NCBI GenBank assembly: GCA_031216445.1
Contig: CM062210.1
Coordinates: 17,691,501-17,755,500 of the forward strand
Reading direction: 5' to 3'
From: Lateolabrax maculatus
Lineage: Eukaryota > Chordata > Actinopteri > Acropomatiformes > Lateolabracidae
Length of the DNA: 64,000 nt
A program made the position numbers and the translations under genes. Shown in pieces: positions 43,675-54,870 of the stretch; the stretch's first letter is position 1; each line of letters opens with the position of its first letter. The notes below the pieces were generated by a model that ran no database searches, was not told the DNA's origin, and saw only the letters and a list, made by a program, of their open reading frames with translations.

Positions 43675-43838
43675 CAGGGGAGAGCGCGAACGCAGTCCCC
43701 CACTACCACAAATTATGCAGTCGAGATTCCCACATTTGGGGAATTCGCAGAGGTCAGCTCAACCGGAGTGCAATGGCCAAGCCTCGCCCTGGGTGAACCA
43801 CCTTCTTGATCATGGTATCTCCCCTGCCAGGTAAGTAT
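43675..43838 (-). ncRNA. U1 snRNA, array copy 5
   Basis: 164 nt, no difference seen from array copy 1. The U2 gene downstream of it is the one interrupted by copy K5. Confidence 0.95.
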
Positions 43839-44412
43839 GAGTTGTACAGCTCAGAGGCAGCCCAGTCTCTCACAGACTCACCCTGCTGACTGATGGTGCT
43901 GATCCATATAGAAATGACCACAACCAGAGGATATAGGGGGGACGGGACTCTGCAGGGATTTAACACAGAACAAACCGTTTTGTACTAAGGCTGACAAAGA
44001 TTATCAACATTTTATCTGATAAATAATGGTTATATTTCCCATCATGCGATGCTTCGTTTCCATATCAAAATCTAACCAACCCACAAAAAACACTGCAATG
44101 AGTGCAATGGAACCACACAATCAAACACAGCCAGTTTGAGGATGTTTTCATATTGTTCTCACACGTGGAAAGGACAGGGAACGCAGCACGCTTCCTTTTA
44201 CAACCTCCGCGTCTCACTCGACAGTTGCTGGTTGGAGTCATTATATGTCACCACTCTGCGGCCTCCTGCTCTTAAAACCAGAATTATACACATTGCCTTG
44301 AGCAGAACGCATCCTGTTGATAAACTCAGTGCGCGCAGCAAACATCTATTACCCGAGGAACAGCGCAGCGTCACTGAGAGCTAAATTGCGTTACACACAT
44401 TGAGGGGTGGGG

Positions 44413-44562
44413 GGTGCACCGGTCCTGGAGGTACTGCAATACCAGGTCGATGCGTGGAGTGGACGGAGCAAGCCCCTGTTCCATCTCCCTGCTCCAAAAA
44501 GCAATTTAATATATGGTCCCCGGGTAGGGGACGTATCAGATATTAAACTGATAAGAACAGAT
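44413..44562 (-). pseudogene. U2 3' part (nt 38-187) interrupted by K5
   Basis: U2 from nt 38 (the A is shared with the poly-A tail of the element) to the 3' end, with normal flank beyond. The first 37 nt are separated from it by K5, and most of them are lost altogether. Confidence 0.95.
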
Positions 44563-44889
44563 TTTTTTTTTTTTTTTTTGAAAAGGTTTATTGGCACTAA
44601 ATTCAATGATATTTCTTCAAAAACTTTACATGGTTAAGACACACAGTATACTTTTTTTTTTTTTTTTTTTCTTTTTTAAAGTACAATATGTCAATCAATA
44701 AATACTGTTATCCATAAAACCATTATATAAAACATCTGAAGCAGGTATTACAGATAAGAGTTTTTTTTTTTTTTTTAAAAAGATGTACATTTAAAAGTAG
44801 TTTTTTTTTTTTTTTTTTTTGGTATTGGATGTCCATTTTCAAAGGTCTTTGCTGTGCAGGAGCGAAGTGAGTCTCTCTCAAGGTTAAAC

Positions 44890-47800
44890 TCATTTCGCTA
44901 CCCCAAACAGATACTGTATTTCCGGATCCTGTGGTGGTGCTCTGAGGAGCCCCATACCCTGTTGCTCCTGCCCACCTTCCTCCCCCGTCGAGTCAGGCCG
45001 CCGCTGCTTTGAACCTTTGTTGTGTGGCTCCGGCTCCTTCGTCCGAATGGGCACAGAGGCGATTCTTCTTTGTGGCTGTGTCCTAGGCCCGCCGCCTGCA
45101 GCATTGGCCATTTTGACCGTTGCTGCGGCCATTCGGATCACAGCCACTGGGGGGATCTGCGTGTGCTTCCTTACCAGCAGGTTTCTGGAGGTCCACATGG
45201 CGTCTTTGATGGCGGCTAGGGTGAGCCACTGTTTGGCAAAGTGACATGCTGGTACCTGTCCCCTTTGGCCCACCCCATACAGCACCAGCTGTACTGTAAG
45301 GACCTCCCCTGCTGGCAAGTACGGGAATTGCAAGGAGCCGGCCGTTGCCCACTGTTCTACAGCAGCGCTGCACTCCCAGAGTAGATGCCTCACCGACTCA
45401 GGCGCGCCACAACCTGGTCGGGGGCAGGTTGAAAGTGCCGACATGCCCCGGGAGTGCATTACGGACCTGACCGGGAGGATTTCGTGGGCCACCATCCATG
45501 ACAGGTCCCGGAGTCTGTTTGGAAGAGCGGAGTGGTTCACGTTGCGCCAAACTGTTGAGGGCTCACCGAACGCGAGCCCGCGCACTGGACTCACTGGTTC
45601 CCGCTCCTGCACAACAGAAATCAGAAAGCGGTGGTTGGTTAAAACTTGCAACTCTTCCTGCTCAAGCTTCAAATGTTTTAAAAATGTCTGGATAAAAGCA
45701 TAAGCAGGTGGCAGGCTAAAAGACACAGGTACTTTAAGATCAGTGAGTAACAACTTTAGTCTTCTGAGGTAAGACCCCATCCAGAACTTTGTCATTGCTG
45801 TGGTCTTGGGGTTTCTGGATGGGGCTGTGGCGGTTGTAATGTGTAGTGCGGTGTATCTGCCTCCTAAGAACAAGTACAAATCCGGCACTCCTTTTCCTCC
45901 TTTCTCCTTTGGCTTCTTCATCACGTTTCTCCTCAGTCGTTCCCACTTGGAGCCCCACAGGAAATAGAAGATGGCTCGTTCCAGGTCTAAAAGCACTCTT
46001 CTAGGTGGTATAAAAATAGAACTGATGAGTAAAAGCAAAGGTAAAATCACAGCTTTAATGATTAAAACCTTCCCTTCTATAGTCAGTCCTCTAAGTCTCC
46101 AATACCCTAGTCTCTGCCTAACTTTCCCTACCACGTCTGGCCAATTTGTCTCCCCTCCTCCCTCCTTATCGAATTTAATCCCAAGTATCTTTTGGTCAGT
46201 CTGGGTCACAGTCAGGGGGAGTCCTGTCGTGTCGGTCGCTCTCCATGGTCCATAAAAAAGGGCTTGGGTCTTGCCTCTGTTCAGTTTCGACCCAGAGGCC
46301 CGTCCAAACCAGTCAGTCAAGTCCAGCGTCCTGTTGACAGATAAAAGGTCAGTGCATAAAATGTTTATGTCATCCATATATAAAGTGCATTTTGTCACCA
46401 GTCCCCCGCTCCCTGGGGCTACTATCCCATTGATTTGTTGGTCCCTTCTCAAGATCTGTGCCAGTGGTTCTATACAGATAACATAGAGGAGGGCAGATAA
46501 CGGACAGCCCTGACGGACACCGCAGTTTATGTCGACTGCTTGTGTCAGATGCCCGTTAACGATGAATTTGCTGGTAATGTCCCGGTACAGCAATCCCACC
46601 CAGTCTGTAAAGCTCCTTGGGAAACCCATCTTTTGCAGTACCTGGAAGAGGTACTGGTGCGAGACCCGATCAAAAGCTTTTTCAAAATCTAAATTTAAGA
46701 CTACTAGCCGGATGTTTCTGTCTCTCGCATAACAGATGGTGTCTCGGATCAGTACGAGGCTGTCTGTGATCTTCCTCCCAGGGATGGCACAGGCTTGATC
46801 CGGGTGAATTAGCTCTTCTAAAAACAAGGACATACGTGCGGCTAATAATTTACTAAAAAATTTACAGTCACAGTTTAAAAGTGTGATAGGTCTCCAATTC
46901 TTCAAGTCAGTCTTGTCTTTGTCTTTATGGAGAAGAGTCACTATCCCTACTCTGAAACTATCAGGAAGTCGGTCCATTTGTCCAAAATCCATAAAAACAG
47001 CAAGCAAGTCAGGTGCTAAAATGTCCCAAAACGTCAAATAAAATTCCAAAGGAAGCCCATCCTCTCCTGGAGATTTCCCTTTCTTAAAACTCTTGATACA
47101 TTTATTTAACTCGAGAAAGGTAAAATCTTGGGTTAAAAGCACATTGTCTACTACTGTTTGTTCAATGGATTTTAAAACTTCAGCCATGGTGTCCATTTTA
47201 ACAGGTTTTGTTTTGTAGAGTTCCCTGTAGAAGTTTTCAATGGTTTCTTTAATTTCCAGTGTTGTGTCAACTGTGCACCCATTTTCTTTTTTTAGTCTTA
47301 AAATGGCTCCCCCTTTATTTACAATTTTCTTAAAAAAATATCTGGTGCACTTTTCTCCTTCCTCTATTTCCCTTTCCTTGCTCCTTAAAATGACACCCTT
47401 GCTTTTAATTTCTGCTAAAACTGACATCTCTGTTTTGATTTGTTTTATCTCTTCGTTTAAGTCCATCCCTTGTTGGTTTAGTTTAAAATACCGCTGGAGT
47501 CGTTTCTGCAGTCCCAACATGCGTCTGTTGTCCCTATCTTTTTTCTTTTTCCCTGCCTGTCTAAAAAAAGTCTGGGTCCTTCCTTTCACCATTTCCCACC
47601 AGTGTGCACGTGTATCGTAAAGGTCTCGGAGGGTCTGCCACTCTTGGTACTGCTCCCTATACTGGCTAACTAATTCCCTATCCTCTAAAAGGGAGCAGTT
47701 GAGCTTCCACAGACCGCTTCCTAATGTCACACCGGAAGGGAGTGAAAGGGTGCATGAAAGCATTGCGTGATCGGAAAAGAAAACAGGTTCCAATCTAGCA

Positions 47801-48444
47801 TCGATCGGTGGGCAATCACGTGATAAAATGTAGTCTATGCGAGAGGCTCTGGTGCCATCACCACTGAACCAGGTGAAACCCTCCTCTCTGGGATGCATGG
47901 TTTTAAAACAGTCCAGAAGTTTAAAATCCCTGCATATGCCCTGTAATAAAACTGATGTTTTGTCAAGTTTAAAATCTTCCCCTGTTCTTTTCCTATCTTT
48001 CCTGTTTAAAATACAGTTAAAATCGCCCCCTACAACTAAAGGTACCCTACCTAGCATGTGGGACTGCAAGTCTTCTAAAAGGTCATACCTGTCATTTTTG
48101 TTGTTAAAGCCATAAATATTTAACATGTTAAAATCTTTTCCCATAAAAGTCAGGTGTGCTAAAAGTGCCCGCCCCTCTCTCACCACAGTGCTGCCCTTCA
48201 CCAAGACCAGAGGGTTTTTAATTAAAATGGCCACTCCATCATTTTTGTTTTCATTTGATCCACTCCATATAGATGTTTGTGGCCATAATTTCTCCCACTC
48301 TCTGTAGTTGTTTAAAAAAGGCAGGCCACACTCCTGTATTAAAAACACATCTGACTTAATAGAGTTAAGAAAAGATAAAACAGTCTGGGCTCTAACTCTC
48401 GACTTCACACTTCTCACATTTATGGTTGAGAAGGTAAGTGTCAT
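44890..48444 (-). CDS. Keno-like ORF2: endonuclease-reverse transcriptase, copy K5
   Basis: 1184 residues with all motifs listed for the K3 copy and no internal stop. It differs from the K6 copy by Ser for Arg in FPRSFTDW, within the RT. The element also has an intact ORF1, so this is a candidate active copy. Confidence 0.94.
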   Translation of the reverse strand: MTLTFSTINVRSVKSRVRAQTVLSFLNSIKSDVFLIQECGLPFLNNYREWEKLWPQTSIWSGSNENKNDGVAILIKNPLVLVKGSTVVREGRALLAHLTFMGKDFNMLNIYGFNNKNDRYDLLEDLQSHMLGRVPLVVGGDFNCILNRKDRKRTGEDFKLDKTSVLLQGICRDFKLLDCFKTMHPREEGFTWFSGDGTRASRIDYILSRDCPPIDARLEPVFFSDHAMLSCTLSLPSGVTLGSGLWKLNCSLLEDRELVSQYREQYQEWQTLRDLYDTRAHWWEMVKGRTQTFFRQAGKKKKDRDNRRMLGLQKRLQRYFKLNQQGMDLNEEIKQIKTEMSVLAEIKSKGVILRSKEREIEEGEKCTRYFFKKIVNKGGAILRLKKENGCTVDTTLEIKETIENFYRELYKTKPVKMDTMAEVLKSIEQTVVDNVLLTQDFTFLELNKCIKSFKKGKSPGEDGLPLEFYLTFWDILAPDLLAVFMDFGQMDRLPDSFRVGIVTLLHKDKDKTDLKNWRPITLLNCDCKFFSKLLAARMSLFLEELIHPDQACAIPGRKITDSLVLIRDTICYARDRNIRLVVLNLDFEKAFDRVSHQYLFQVLQKMGFPRSFTDWVGLLYRDITSKFIVNGHLTQAVDINCGVRQGCPLSALLYVICIEPLAQILRRDQQINGIVAPGSGGLVTKCTLYMDDINILCTDLLSVNRTLDLTDWFGRASGSKLNRGKTQALFYGPWRATDTTGLPLTVTQTDQKILGIKFDKEGGGETNWPDVVGKVRQRLGYWRLRGLTIEGKVLIIKAVILPLLLLISSIFIPPRRVLLDLERAIFYFLWGSKWERLRRNVMKKPKEKGGKGVPDLYLFLGGRYTALHITTATAPSRNPKTTAMTKFWMGSYLRRLKLLLTDLKVPVSFSLPPAYAFIQTFLKHLKLEQEELQVLTNHRFLISVVQEREPVSPVRGLAFGEPSTVWRNVNHSALPNRLRDLSWMVAHEILPVRSVMHSRGMSALSTCPRPGCGAPESVRHLLWECSAAVEQWATAGSLQFPYLPAGEVLTVQLVLYGVGQRGQVPACHFAKQWLTLAAIKDAMWTSRNLLVRKHTQIPPVAVIRMAAATVKMANAAGGGPRTQPQRRIASVPIRTKEPEPHNKGSKQRRPDSTGEEGGQEQQGMGLLRAPPQDPEIQYLFGVAK

Positions 48445-48516
48445 GAGTATGGTTAAAACAAACAGGTATGAACTCCTAAAACTAAGAGGCAGTTTTAATG
48501 TTCAAGGATAAAACAG

Positions 48517-49818
48517 TTAGACAATTTCTTGTGAATGTAGCTCTTCCTTCACTCTCATGGGTGAAGAGTGCTGGGGTTGAGCTCCATTTCCCTTTCGGAC
48601 TCTGGGGGTTGGCCTCTGCCGCAAGGTTGCATTGAGCTTCGAGTCCTTAGGGGTTGATTGCAGAGCTATGGTTAAAAAAGAGACCTCATTTGGGGAATTG
48701 GAGGGGAAGACTCTGGGCTCCTCCACAGATGAACTGTTTGATGGATTCCCAGCTCTTCCCCTCTTCTCTGAGACTACAGGAGACTCAGAGGACAATTCTG
48801 ATATCGGCCTCTTGGCCTGCTGGGCATTGGGGAGGGGGGCATCCTCGCTATTTTCTTGTGCTGGTTCCTTTTCAATTTCTGAGCTAGCTCCGCCTACTGA
48901 CTGCATTGACCCATCTTGCTCATCCCTCTCCACTTGTGGGTCAATTGCAGGCCCCTCCCCTACTCCCGCCTCACCTGATCCCTGTCCTCCAGTCACAGGA
49001 TTTGGCGGGAGATTTGAATTTTCCAGCCCAGCCTCTTCAATTAGCTCTCTAACTGCTTCATCTTTTCCATTTTTTGTTGGCTTTGCGGCCTTTACTTTGT
49101 TGGCAAATGACTTTGGGCAATCTCTGAAGAGGTGGTTTGTTTCTCCACAAAGATTGCACTTTCTGCCATTGGTGCACTCCTCAAAAGTATGCCCAATTTC
49201 TCTACATTTCCCACAAATGGTCTGCTGACATGCTTCTGCCAGGTGCCCATGCTCACCACACTTGCGACAGAGCTTGGGCTGACCTTGATAATGGATGTAG
49301 CCCCTGTTGTTTCCCAGTACTATCACAGATGGGAGATGTTTCAGGCCTTGGAAGCCTTCAGGGTCCTGCCATTGTTGGATGGGGACCCTCCAAGCGCAAT
49401 TCCAAATGCCATCTTCATCCCTCACTTTGGTAGCTTGGCCTTTCACAGTGCAGTATCTACCCAGCCACAAACAAATGTCATCTGCATTTACTGTCTCATT
49501 GAACATTCTGACAATTACTGTTTTTAAGGCATTGTCAGTCAGTTTCTCAACGTTCAAAGCAGAAAACTGGGGTTTTGCATTTTCAAACCGTGTCCAAAAA
49601 TCTCTAAGCAGAGCGGCAGATCGAAAGCTTACATCAAATCCTTTATTAAATGGCAGGGTGACAATGCAATTCAAGTCTTCCGGCAGAAAGTTTAAGGTTT
49701 TCTGGATTAACTTTCGAGAAAAGTCAAGTCTGGACATCTCCAGAGGCTTGTCATCTTTTTCCTTTAGTGTAAAACGGACACTGTGGTGCCTCCGCATGCC
49801 GGCATGGTTGGCCGACAT
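48517..49818 (-). CDS. Keno-like ORF1, copy K5
   Basis: 433 residues with three CCHC knuckles, identical in layout to K6 (KEKDDKPLE near the N-terminus). The acidic/Ser-rich C-terminal region, about residues 260-400, looks disordered. Confidence 0.94.
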   Translation of the reverse strand: MSANHAGMRRHHSVRFTLKEKDDKPLEMSRLDFSRKLIQKTLNFLPEDLNCIVTLPFNKGFDVSFRSAALLRDFWTRFENAKPQFSALNVEKLTDNALKTVIVRMFNETVNADDICLWLGRYCTVKGQATKVRDEDGIWNCAWRVPIQQWQDPEGFQGLKHLPSVIVLGNNRGYIHYQGQPKLCRKCGEHGHLAEACQQTICGKCREIGHTFEECTNGRKCNLCGETNHLFRDCPKSFANKVKAAKPTKNGKDEAVRELIEEAGLENSNLPPNPVTGGQGSGEAGVGEGPAIDPQVERDEQDGSMQSVGGASSEIEKEPAQENSEDAPLPNAQQAKRPISELSSESPVVSEKRGRAGNPSNSSSVEEPRVFPSNSPNEVSFLTIALQSTPKDSKLNATLRQRPTPRVRKGNGAQPQHSSPMRVKEELHSQEIV

Positions 49819-50195
49819 TGTGGAGGCACCACGGAGTCAAAAATAAATAAAGGACTAAAGCAGATAAGACTTACTATAAAAAAAAAAAAAAAAACCAACA
49901 ACAATGGAAAAAACAAATAAAACCAGATGAATAAAATATGCTAAGACAATAAATAAATAAAAGAAACTCTCTCCTTTTCTTGTCTGGCCTGGTCAAGATG
50001 TTGATCCGATAGAGGGTGGAAAAGCAGTCCTCTGAGCCAATGAATTCCTGTAAGTGAAAAAGAAATTTGCAACTACAAAGAAGCTGAAATAACTAACACA
50101 AGGAATATATAAATGTCCTCCCAAATACTGGTAACAAAACACCAATGCCACAAACAAGCAAGGGTATTTTACCATGAACGGGAAGTGATCGCAGT

Positions 50196-50209
50196 CTTAA
50201 CCAAACGAA
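50196..50209 (-). other. Rearranged 5' junction of K5
   Basis: CTTAACCAAA resembles U2 nt 16-25 with one change. It is followed by four filler bases (CGAA), then spacer sequence that normally lies about 450 bases upstream of the U2 start. The joint is identical at K6. Confidence 0.85.
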
Positions 50210-50299
50210 CTGTATTGATCACTAATGCATCCCCAAGACCTTAAGGTACAGTGTGATAGCTACGCTGCTGTTGTTGTTATTTGCTGTTGCACATGTGAT

Positions 50300-50463
50300 C
50301 AGGGGAGAGCGCGAACGCAGTCCCCCACTACCACAAATTATGCAGTCGAGATTCCCACATTTGGGGAATTCGCAGAGGTCAGCTCAACCGGAGTGCAATG
50401 GCCAAGCCTCGCCCTGGGTGAACCACCTTCTTGATCATGGTATCTCCCCTGGCAGGTAAGTAT
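50300..50463 (-). ncRNA. U1 snRNA, array copy 6 (G12C variant)
   Basis: 164 nt. Nt 12 is C instead of G (plus-strand G at 50452), next to the 5' splice-site-pairing region and at the base of the first helix. The equivalent copy at 61339 has the normal base. Confidence 0.94.
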
Positions 50464-51037
50464 GAGTTGTACAGCTCAGAGGCAGCCCAGTCTCTCACAG
50501 ACTCACCCTGCTGACTGATGGTGCTAAACCATATAGAAATGACCACAACCAGAGGATATAGGGGGGACGGGACTCTGCAGGGATTTAACACAGAACAAAC
50601 CGTTTTGTACTAAGGCTGACAAAGATTATCAACATTTTATCTGATAAATAATGGTTATATTTCCCATCATGCGATGCTTCGTTTCCATATCAAAATCTAA
50701 CCAACCCACAAAAAACACTGCAATGAGTGCAATGGAACCACACAATCAAACACAGCCAGTTTGAGGATGTTTTCATATTGTTCTCACACGTGGAAAGGAC
50801 AGGGAACGCAGCACGCTTCCTTTTACAACCTCCGCGTCTCACTCGACAGTTGCTGGTTGGAGTCATTATATGTCACCACTCTGCGGCCTCCTGCTCTTAA
50901 AACCAGAATTATACACATTGCCTTGAGCAGAACGCATCCTGTTGATAAACTCAGTGCGCGCAGCAAACATCTATTACCCGAGGAACAGCGCAGCGTCACT
51001 GAGAGCTAAATTGCGTTACACACATTGAGGGGTGGGG

Positions 51038-51224
51038 GGTGCACCGGTCCTGGAGGTACTGCAATACCAGGTCGATGCGTGGAGTGGACGGAGCAAGCCC
51101 CTGTTCCATCTCCCTGCTCCAAAAAGCAATTTAATATATGGTCCCCGGGTAGGGGACGTATCAGATATTAAACTGATAAGAACAGATACTACACTTGATC
51201 TTAGCCAAAAGGCCGAGAAGCGAT
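51038..51224 (-). ncRNA. U2 snRNA, array copy 5
   Basis: 187 nt, majority sequence, normal upstream region. Confidence 0.95.
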
Positions 51225-51766
51225 GCCGTCAATGCGTCCCAGGTAAACGGCTGATTCTCCGCACAGTCCCCGTCACTGGGGGGTGCGCCGGGGAAAGATG
51301 CGTTTAAGCGACACTCAGTAAAACCGAAAAACAACTTCACTAAACGCTCAACCAGTGAAACACAACGCAAACACACAGGAAGTGTAAACTCAAAATCAAA
51401 GATACTCTAGAAGTAAAGATAGCGCACTGCAAGCTGCGCCAATGATATGAAACGCTGTCCACTTCCTGTCTCCTGAGTGGGCGGGGCCTGTCCTCCCGCC
51501 TCGCTGGGAAGTGTGGTGAACGCCACGTGTACATTTTATTGAGCAAAGATACACGGGTTTTATTCGCTTTTTACTTTGTATTTAATTTGAGCGAGACTCG
51601 TACATGAAGCGTTTGAAGTAATGCCAACAACATTATCGCAGGAACTTCCTGCAGAAATAGAGGCAGACAAGTTACACTGTATTGATCACTAATGCATCCC
51701 CAAGACCTTAAGGTACAGTGTGATAGCTACGCTGCTGTTGTTGTTATTTGCTGTTGCACATGTGAT

Positions 51767-51930
51767 CAGGGGAGAGCACGAACGCAGTCCCCCACTACCA
51801 CAAATTATGCAGTCGAGATTCCCACATTTGGGGAATTCGCAGAGGTCAGCTCAACCGGAGTGCAATGGCCAAGCCTCGCCCTGGGTGAACCACCTTCTTG
51901 ATCATGGTATCTCCCCTGCCAGGTAAGTAT
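51767..51930 (-). ncRNA. U1 snRNA, array copy 7
   Basis: 164 nt. Nt 153 in stem-loop 4 is T instead of C (plus-strand A at 51778); otherwise the majority sequence. Confidence 0.95.
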
Positions 51931-52504
51931 GAGTTGTACAGCTCAGAGGCAGCCCAGTCTCTCACAGACTCACCCTGCTGACTGATGGTGCTGATCCATA
52001 TAGAAATGACCACAACCAGAGGATATAGGGGGGACGGGACTCTGCAGGGATTTAACACAGAACAAACCGTTTTGTACTAAGGCTGACAAAGATTATCAAC
52101 ATTTTATCTGATAAATAATGGTTATATTTCCCATCATGCGATGCTTCGTTTCCATATCAAAATCTAACCAACCCACAAAAAACACTGCAATGAGTGCAAT
52201 GGAACCACACAATCAAACACAGCCAGTTTGAGGATGTTTTCATATTGTTCTCACACGTGGAAAGGACAGGGAACGCAGCACGCTTCCTTTTACAACCTCC
52301 GCGTCTCACTCGACAGTTGCTGGTTGGAGTCATTATATGTCACCACTCTGCGGCCTCCTGCTCTTAAAACCAGAATTATACACATTGCCTTGAGCAGAAC
52401 GCATCCTGTTGATAAACTCAGTGCGCGCAGCAAACATCTATTACCCGAGGAACAGCGCAGCGTCACTGAGAGCTAAATTGCGTTACACACATTGAGGGGT
52501 GGGG

Positions 52505-52691
52505 GGTGCACCGGTCCTGGAGGTACTGCAATACCAGGTCGATGCGTGGAGTGGACGGAGCAAGCCCCTGTTCCATCTCCCTGCTCCAAAAAGCCATTTA
52601 ATATATGGTCCCCGGGTAGGGGACGTATCAGATATTAAACTGATAAGAACAGATACTACACTTGATCTTAGCCAAAAGGCCGAGAAGCGAT
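52505..52691 (-). ncRNA. U2 snRNA, array copy 6
   Basis: 187 nt, with the T97G variant otherwise seen only at 40043-40229. This links the second units of blocks 1 and 2. Confidence 0.95.
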
Positions 52692-53236
52692 GCCGTCAAT
52701 GCGTCCCAGGTAAACGGCTGATTCTCCGCACAGTCCCCGTCACTGGGGGGTGCGCCGGGGAAAGATGCGTTTAAGCGACACTCAGTAAAACCGAAAAACA
52801 ACTTCACTAAACGCTCAACCAGTGAAACACAACGCAAACACACAGGAAGTGTAAACTCAAAATCAAAGATACTCTAGAAGTAAAGATAGCGCACTGCAAG
52901 CTGCGCCAATGATATGAAACGCTGTCCACTTCCTGTCTCCTGAGTGGGCGGGGCCTGTCCTCCCGCCTCGCTGGGAAGTGTGGTGAACGCCACGTGTACA
53001 TTTTATTGAGCAAAGAAACACGGGTTTTATTCGCTTTTTACTTTGTATTTAATTTGAGCGAGACTCGTACATGAAGCGTTTGAAGTAATGCCAACAACAT
53101 TATCGCAGGAACTTCCTGCAGAAATAGAGGCAGACAAGTTACACTGTATTGATCACTAATGCATCCCCAAGACCTTAAGGTACAGTGTGATAGCTACGCT
53201 GCTGTTGTTGTTGTTATTTGCTGTTGCACATGTGAT

Positions 53237-53400
53237 CAGGGGAGAGCGCGAACGCAGTCCCCCACTACCACAAATTATGCAGTCGAGATTCCCACATTTG
53301 GGGAATTCGCAGAGGTCAGCTCAACCGGAGTGCAATGGCCAAGCCTCGCCCTGGGTGAACCACCTTCTTGATCATGGTATCTCCCCTGCCAGGTAAGTAT
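53237..53400 (-). ncRNA. U1 snRNA, array copy 8
   Basis: 164 nt, majority sequence. The 3' flank has one extra TTG repeat. Confidence 0.95.
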
Positions 53401-53974
53401 GAGTTGTACAGCTCAGAGGCAGCCCAGTCTCTCACAGACTCACCCTGCTGACTGATGGTGCTGATCCATATAGAAATGACCACAACCAGAGGATATAGGG
53501 GGGACGGGACTCTGCAGGGATTTAACACAGAACAAACCGTTTTGTACTAAGGCTGACAAAGATTATCAACATTTTATCTGATAAATAATGGTTATATTTC
53601 CCATCATGCGATGCTTCGTTTCCATATCAAAATCTAACCAACCCACAAAAAACACTGCAATGAGTGCAATGGAACCACACAATCAAACACAGCCAGTTTG
53701 AGGATGTTTTCATATTGTTCTCACACGTGGAAAGGACAGGGAACGCAGCACGCTTCCTTTTACAACCTCCGCGTCTCACTCGACAGTTGCTGGTTGGAGT
53801 CATTATATGTCACCACTCTGCGGCCTCCTGCTCTTAAAACCAGAATTATACACATTGCCTTGAGCAGAACGCATCCTGTTGATAAACTCAGTGCGCGCAG
53901 CAAACATCTATTACCCGAGGAACAGCGCAGCGTCACTGAGAGCTAAATTGCGTTACACACATTGAGGGGTGGGG

Positions 53975-54161
53975 GGTGCACCGGTCCTGGAGGTACTGCA
54001 ATACCAGGTCGATGCGTGGAGTGGACGGAGCAAGCCCCTGTTCCATCTCCCTGCTCCAAAAAGCAATTTAATATATGGTCCCCGGGTAGGGGACGTATCA
54101 GATATTAAACTGATAAGAACAGATACTACACTTGATCTTAGCCAAAAGGCCGAGAAGCGAT
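53975..54161 (-). ncRNA. U2 snRNA, array copy 7
   Basis: 187 nt, majority sequence. Confidence 0.95.
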
Positions 54162-54706
54162 GCCGTCAATGCGTCCCAGGTAAACGGCTGATTCTCCGCA
54201 CAGTCCCCGTCACTGGGGGGTGCGCCGGGGAAAGATGCGTTTAAGCGACACTCAGTAAAACCGAAAAACAACTTCACTAAACGCTCAACCAGTGAAACAC
54301 AACGCAAACACACAGGAAGTGTAAACTCAAAATCAAAGATACTCTAGAAGTAAAGATAGCGCACTGCAAGCTGCGCCAATGATATGAAACGCTGTCCACT
54401 TCCTGTCTCCTGAGTGGGCGGGGCCTGTCCTCCCGCCTCGCTGGGAAGTGTGGTGAACGCCACGTGTACATTTTATTGAGCAAAGAAACACGGGTTTTAT
54501 TCGCTTTTTACTTTGTATTTAATTTGAGCGAGACTCGTACATGAAGCGTTTGAAGTAATGCCAACAACATTATCGCAGGAACTTCCTGCAGAAATAGAGG
54601 CAGACAAGTTACACTGTATTGATCACTAATGCATCCCCAAGACCTTAAGGTACAGTGTGATAGCTACGCTGCTGTTGTTGTTGTTATTTGCTGTTGCACA
54701 TGTGAT

Positions 54707-54870
54707 CAGGGGAGAGCGCGAACGCAGTCCCCCACTACCACAAATTATGCAGTCGAGATTCCCACATTTGGGGAATTCGCAGAGGTCAGCTCAACCGGAG
54801 TGCAATGGCCAAGCCTCGCCCTGGGTGAACCACCTTCTTGATCATGGTATCTCCCCTGCCAGGTAAGTAT
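54707..54870 (-). ncRNA. U1 snRNA, array copy 9
   Basis: 164 nt, majority sequence, with the same extra TTG in the flank as copy 8. Confidence 0.95.

Larger units (their letters stand above)
37203..44562 (-). repeat. Tandem U1-U2 array, block 1
   Basis: U2 5' ends lie at 37297, 38762, 40229, 41695 and 43132, giving unit lengths of 1465, 1467, 1466 and 1437 bases. The block ends in a U2 broken by copy K5. Each unit, read on the minus strand, has U1, a spacer, the U2 promoter, U2, then the U1 promoter of the next unit. The 1437-base unit has a 30-base deletion between two short GCGCAGC repeats near 42901. Units differ from each other by only a few bases per kilobase. Confidence 0.97.
44563..50195 (-). 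mobile_element. Keno-like LINE copy K5, full length with both ORFs open
   Basis: About 5.63 kb. Order on the minus strand: 5' UTR of about 380 bases with a variable A-run, ORF1, 72-base gap, ORF2, then a 3' UTR of about 330 bases with several poly-A tracts and an A-run at the end. It sits in U2 in the sense orientation, with U2 nt 38 next to the 3' tail. The 5' end (GCAGT) is followed by a decayed U2 remnant and then by U1-U2 spacer, so U2 nt 1-15 and the U2 promoter are missing. U2 specificity plus Tx1-type proteins point to the Keno family; a Repbase comparison would settle the name. Confidence 0.93.

Noticed and set aside
52499..52774. 91-codon frame covering U2 and its promoter
   Set aside because: It is the complement of the U2 RNA gene and flanking promoter; the conservation is explained by the snRNA.
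53240..53400. CRISPR-like array because of many near-identical repeats
   Set aside because: The repeats are 1.4-kb eukaryotic snRNA units, not short repeats with unique spacers.
53698..53946. 82-codon plus-strand frame present in each U1-U2 unit
   Set aside because: It lies in the spacer between the U1 promoter and the U2 3' flank. It is repeated only because the unit is repeated, and one unit loses part of it by a 30-base deletion without other change.
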